Assembly: GCA_030035585.1 (NCBI GenBank)
Contig: CM057463.1
Coordinates: 142,710,736 to 142,774,735 of the forward strand
Length of the DNA: 64,000 nucleotides
Reading direction: 5' to 3'
Origin: Dugong dugon
Taxonomy: Eukaryota; Chordata; Mammalia; Sirenia; Dugongidae
Shown here in pieces: positions 59,951 through 64,000 of this stretch. The notes under the pieces are model-generated. The model was not told the origin of the DNA and did not search any database. It saw only the letters and a list, made by a program, of their open reading frames with translations. Position 1 is the stretch's first letter, and each line of letters begins with the position of its first letter. The position numbers and the translations under genes were made by a program.

Positions 59951-60654
59951 CAGAAATGAAAATCTGGGCACCTGGTGTGTTCATTTCTACTGGGATGTCA
60001 TTGCTTTTAGGCCCTCTCAGCTGACAGAGGTAGGAAATAGCCGTATGTATATACACATACATGCATACAGGTGTATATCCATATCTGTTCCCATGAGTTT
60101 ATCTTGATACCTCCAATCTAACCCCACAGGATTCCTTCTAGAGTTTGAAGGCATTGTAAGTACACACACACCCATCATGGATGGGAGGTAAAAAGCATGT
60201 TTCTGACAATAGAAGTTTTAACTTAAGAGCATTTACAGGACAGGTACAGTATGGTCCTATGGAGCTGTATGTTCAGCACTGTGTATTGGCAATCTCTCTT
60301 CCTGAACACCTCATTAGGGTCTAGCAACAAGTTATTCCAGCCACCATTCTCACAGTGATTGGTCAGGTGTCCTAAGTAGCAGTAATGGTAATAATGCCCT
60401 TCGTATCAGCAAATGGCTTCCATCAGTCCTAAATTGATCTTTACCCACTGTTTCATTGAATGTTAGTTTGAAGAATCCTTGAGCCGTGTTGAAAAATGCA
60501 TTTAACACACAGTCTGACATCCTTTCTGTTTCTTTGCTGCAATTTCAGCATTATCACTAGCACAACTGCCGTCAGCCTTAGAATTCAAACTTTTTTGCCA
60601 GGACACAAAATTAGTGGTTGAAGGCAAGAATTCTGCACATAGTAAATACATTGT
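59951..60654. other. Unique sequence
   Basis: No gene is seen; short (CA)/(TA)-rich stretches near 60040-60170. Confidence 0.4.
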
Positions 60655-61288
60655 TGTTATGGACTGAACTGTGTCTCACAAAAATTTCTGTTGAAGTCCT
60701 AACTTCTAGTACCAAAGTGTGACCTTGTTTGGAAATGGGTCTTTGAAGGTGTTATCAGTTAGGTTAAGGAGCACTCGTGGCACAATGGTTAAGCGATTTG
60801 CTCCTAACAGAAAGGTCGGTGGTTCGAACCCACCAGCAGCTCCTCAGGAGAAAGACCTAGTGATCAGCTCCTGTAAAAATTATAGCTTAGGAAACCCTGT
60901 GGGGCAGTTCTACTTGTCACATAGGGTCGCTATGAGTTGGAATCAACTGAACGGGACACAACAACAATCAGGTTAATATGAGGTGGTACAAGAGTAGAGT
61001 GGATCCTAATCCAATGATAGTGGTGTCCTATGAAAGAGAACAGACACAGAGAGAAAGATAAAAGATGGCCACGTGAATATACATCTACAAGCCAAGGAAT
61101 GCCTGGGGCTACCAAAAGCTGAGAGAGACAAGAAAGGATCTTCACCTAGATTTTTCAGAGAGAAGCCGACCCTGCCTACACCCTGAGTTCAGATTTCTAG
61201 CCTCCAGAACTGTGAGACAATAAATTTCTGTTTTTTAATGCCACTCACTTTGTCATACTTTGTTACAGCAGCCCTAGGAAACTAATAT
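60655..61288 (+). mobile_element. MaLR (MLT1-like) LTR split by an AfroSINE
   Basis: Begins TGTTATGGACTGAACTGTGT, has 'tcctaacttctagtacc', 'gatggccacgtgaatataca' and 'cctccagaactgtgagacaa' with AATAAA, and ends 'ctaggaaactaata'. This is the older pan-mammalian MLT1 layout. Confidence 0.82.
60778..60967 (+). repeat. AfroSINE in the MaLR LTR, well-kept B box
   Basis: Head 'ggagcactcgtggcacaatg' and a pol III B-box-like 'ggtggttcgaaccc'. Subtype with 'agacctagtgatcagctcct'. The flanks share aggttaa (60771-60777; 60970-60976). Confidence 0.92.
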
Positions 61289-61632
61289 TAATCATAAGAG
61301 TGGTATCAAGAAGGATATCTTTTTCTCTAAAACTTTTTGCCTTTAAGCAGCACTAGCCTTTGATTGTCGACTAAACCATGTACCATGAAGTATGCACTGA
61401 GGTCAGAATATTTTAATAAAGGACGCATGAGAGTGTTTGAAGGAAGATTGCCTAATGACCACAAGACAAAAGTATATTGTACTTTCTGTCCAGTGCTCAT
61501 AACACTTAGAACATGGGAAAAATATGTACGCATGCATTTGTGTGTGTGTGTGTACACATGCATGCACACAAATATATATCAGTAGTATACCTTAATAAAT
61601 AACGTTATACGTGTGCATATGTATATTCTTGA

Positions 61633-61757
61633 ATGAAAGACCTGGCAATCTGCTTCTAAAAAATCAGCCATTGAAAATGCTATGGAGCACAGGTCTACTG
61701 TGACACACATGAGGTCACCATGAGTTGGAACTGAGTTGACAGAAACTGGTTTTATAT
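61633..61757 (+). repeat. AfroSINE 3' part, fourth subtype
   Basis: 'gacctggcaatctgcttcta', 'ctatggagcacaggtctact' and 'gaactgagttgacagaaact'. The head is missing. Confidence 0.85.
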
Positions 61758-61924
61758 GTATGTTTATATGTGTGTGTGAGCGCATACAGAAAATATTTCA
61801 GAGGAAATCAGCAAAGACTTAGGTCAGTGTTACAAAGGGTATTGTGACCAAGATGGGAATCTGGAAAGAAGTAGAGGCAGAAATGGAAAAATTAGATGAA
61901 AAGGAAAGGGTAGTTGTATTGTCC

Positions 61925-62098
61925 AGGAGTTTCCGAGTGGTGCAAGTAGTTAATGTGCTTGGCTGCTAACCAAAAGGTTGGCAGTTCACCTGGCACTCTG
62001 CTTTAGAAAAATTAGCTATTGAAAACCCTATGGAACACAGTTGTACTCTGACACACATGGAATTGCCATGAGTCAGAATCAACATGATGGCAACTGTT
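61925..62098 (+). repeat. AfroSINE, fourth subtype
   Basis: 'gagtttccgagtggtgcaag', 'gctgctaaccaaaaggttgg', 'ttagctattgaaaaccctat' and 'tcaacatgatggcaactgtt'. Confidence 0.9.
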
Positions 62099-62360
62099 TT
62101 TTCTTTTGGATTGTTGTCCAGAAGCAAGCAGTTTTCCTTTGTGTCAAAAGAAAGTTTTGTTAATTTCTTGAATAATAGAGCTCATTGAACAAATGAGTAT
62201 AACTGAAAATATACAAAGATGAATAAAAACAAGTAATTACTATGGGATCCAGGGCTAGGGTAAGGCATGTGAGGGTCCTAAGCACTGAAAATCTGTGGTG
62301 GCCACTCCTCTGCTTACTCATGCCTTTGAACGGGATATGTGAGTTAGATATATACATGCA

Positions 62361-64000
62361 TGTTGTTGTTGTTAGGTGCTGTCAGGTTGGTTCCAATTCA
62401 CAGCAACCCTGTGTATAACAGAATGAAACACTTCCTGGTCCTGTGCCATCCTCACAATTGTTGTTATGCTTGAGCCTCTTGTTGCAGCCACTGTGTCAAT
62501 CCACCTGTTAGAGGGTCTTCCTATTTTTCTCTGACCGTCTGCTTAATCAAGCATGATGTCCTTTTCTGGGGACTGGTCCCTCCTGATAAATGTCCAAAAT
62601 ATGTGAGAAGACGTTTCCCTAGTCTTGCTTATAAAGAGCTTTCTACTTGTACTTCTTTCAAGACAGATTTGTTTGTTCTTCTGGCAGTTGGTGTTATATT
62701 CAATATTCTTTGCCAACACCATAATTCAAAGGTTTTGATTCTTCTTTGGTCTTCCTTATTCATTGTCTAACTTTCATGTACATACGAGGTGACTGAAAAC
62801 ACCACAGTTTGGCTCAGGCACACCTTAGTCCTCAAAGTGACACCTCTTCTTTTCAACACTTTAAAGAGGTCTTTTGCAGATTTGCCCAATACAATGTGTA
62901 GTTTGATTTCTTGACTGCTGCTTTCATGGGCAATAATTGTGGATCCAAGTAAAATGAAATCCTTGACAACTTCAATCTTTTCTCCGTTTATCATGATGTT
63001 GCTTATTGGTCCAGTTACGATGATTTTTTTTTCTTTATGCTGAGGTGTAACACACACTTAGGAGCCCTGGTGGTGTAGTGGTTAAGCATACAGCTGCTAA
63101 CCGAAAGGTCAGCAGTGCGAATCCATCAGCCACTCCTTGAAGCCCTATGGGGCAGTTCTACTCTGTCCTATAGGGTTGCTGTAAGTCAGAATTGATTAGA
63201 CAACAGTGGGTTTGTTTGTTTGTTTTAGTTGATACTGAAGGCTGTAGTAATTGCTCCAACACCTCTTCACTTTCAGCAAGCAAGGTTCTGTCATCTGCAT
63301 AACACAGGTTGTTAACAAATCTTCCACCAATCCTGATGCCCCGTTCTTCATACAGTCCAGCTTCTCAAATTAGTTGCTCGTTGTACAGATTGAATAAGTA
63401 TAGTGAAAGGATACAACCCCGATGCACACGTTTCCTAATTTTAAACCATATAGTATTCCTTTGTTCTGTTTGAAACACTGACTCTTGGTCTATGTACAGG
63501 TTCTTCATGAGCACAAGTGTCCTGGAATTCCCATTCTTCACAATGTTATCCATAATTTGTTATGATCCACACAGTTGAATGCCTTCTCACAGTCAATAAA
63601 ACACAGGTAAACATCTTTCTGTTATCCTCTGCTTTCAGCCAGGATCCATCTGACATCAGCAATGATATCGCTCGTTCCACATCTTCTTCTGAATCTGGCT
63701 TGAATTTTTGCCAGTTACCTGTCTAGATACTACTGCAACCACTTTTGAATGATCTTCAGCAAAATTTTACTTGCATGTGATATTAATAATACTGTTCAAT
63801 AATTTCCACACTCCATTGGATCACCTTTCTTTGGAATAGGCATAAATATAGACCTCTTCCAGCTGGTGGCCAGGTAGCTTTCTTCCAAATTTCTTGGCAT
63901 AGACGAGTGAGTGCTTCCAGTGCTGCATCTGTTTATTGAATCATCTCAACTGGTATTCCTTCAGTTCCTGGAGCCTTGTTTTTCACCAGTGCCTTCAGTG
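62361..64000 (-). mobile_element. RTE (BovB clade) retroposon, runs off the window
   Basis: The 3' tail 'tgttgttgttgttaggtgct' is at 62361. Coding remnants run on the minus strand: 62767-63057 has 'EVVKDFILLGSTI' and 'KVLKRRGVTLRTKVCLSQ', 63365-63553 is RT-like, and the RT start block is near the window end. An AfroSINE interrupts it. Many stops. Confidence 0.92.
63061..63223 (+). repeat. AfroSINE, short subtype, inside the RTE
   Basis: Full copy 'ggagccctggtggtgtagtg' to 'gattagacaacagtgggttt'. The RTE text continues on both sides. Confidence 0.94.

Noticed and set aside
60778..60967. A tRNA gene, suggested by the GGTTCGAACCC-like B box
   Set aside because: It is the tRNA-derived head of an AfroSINE; no complete cloverleaf, and the SINE body follows.

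Overview
The window is vertebrate, almost certainly afrotherian (most likely elephant or another paenungulate). The evidence is about twenty copies of the tRNA-derived AfroSINE on both strands, three pieces of a BovB-clade RTE retroposon, and long L1 elements that carry AfroSINE-, RTE- and LTR-family insertions. Older pan-mammalian repeats (MIR, L2, MaLR LTRs) lie underneath. Genes have introns, there are CpG islands, and nothing prokaryotic is present.

One protein-coding gene is visible: LRAT (lecithin retinol acyltransferase), on the minus strand. The main coding exon is 38366-38902, the last coding exon is 31320-31472, and they are joined by a 6.9 kb phase-0 intron. The encoded protein is 229 residues, against 230 in human. 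The first-exon/promoter region lies in a strong CpG island (about 38.3-40.6 kb). A probable 3' UTR runs below 31.3 kb. The neighbouring genes known from other mammals (RBM46 downstream, the fibrinogen cluster upstream) are not seen here.

Layout. 0-6.2 kb: MIR, L2, AfroSINEs and one MaLR-type LTR. 6.26-24.45 kb: one full-length minus-strand L1 (L1-A) broken by an ERV-type LTR, a 1.7 kb RTE, a solo MaLR-like LTR and a second full-length L1 (L1-B, 8.1 kb, perfect 17-bp target duplication). 24.5-25.1 kb: an AfroSINE split by a palindromic hAT-like MITE. 26-27.2 kb: an old L1 with an AfroSINE in it. 27.2-31.3 kb: mostly unique sequence plus L2, ending at LRAT exon 3. 31.5-38.4 kb: LRAT intron 2 with RTE, MIR, AfroSINEs and an internally deleted L1. 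38.3-42.4 kb: LRAT exon 2, promoter region and upstream sequence. 42.4-50.7 kb: MIR, AfroSINEs, solo LTRs and L1 fragments. 50.7-57.66 kb: a solo LTR split by a 6.4 kb plus-strand L1 (L1-D). 57.7-64 kb: AfroSINEs, a MaLR LTR and an RTE that runs off the window end.

No gene cluster or unknown biochemical system is visible. The noteworthy material is the nested transposon record: relative ages can be read from who sits inside whom, several junctions show mechanism (premature polyadenylation, a chimeric 3' tail, internal deletions), and a DNA transposon is inserted in an Afrotheria-specific SINE. All L1 and RTE reading frames are broken by stops and frameshifts.
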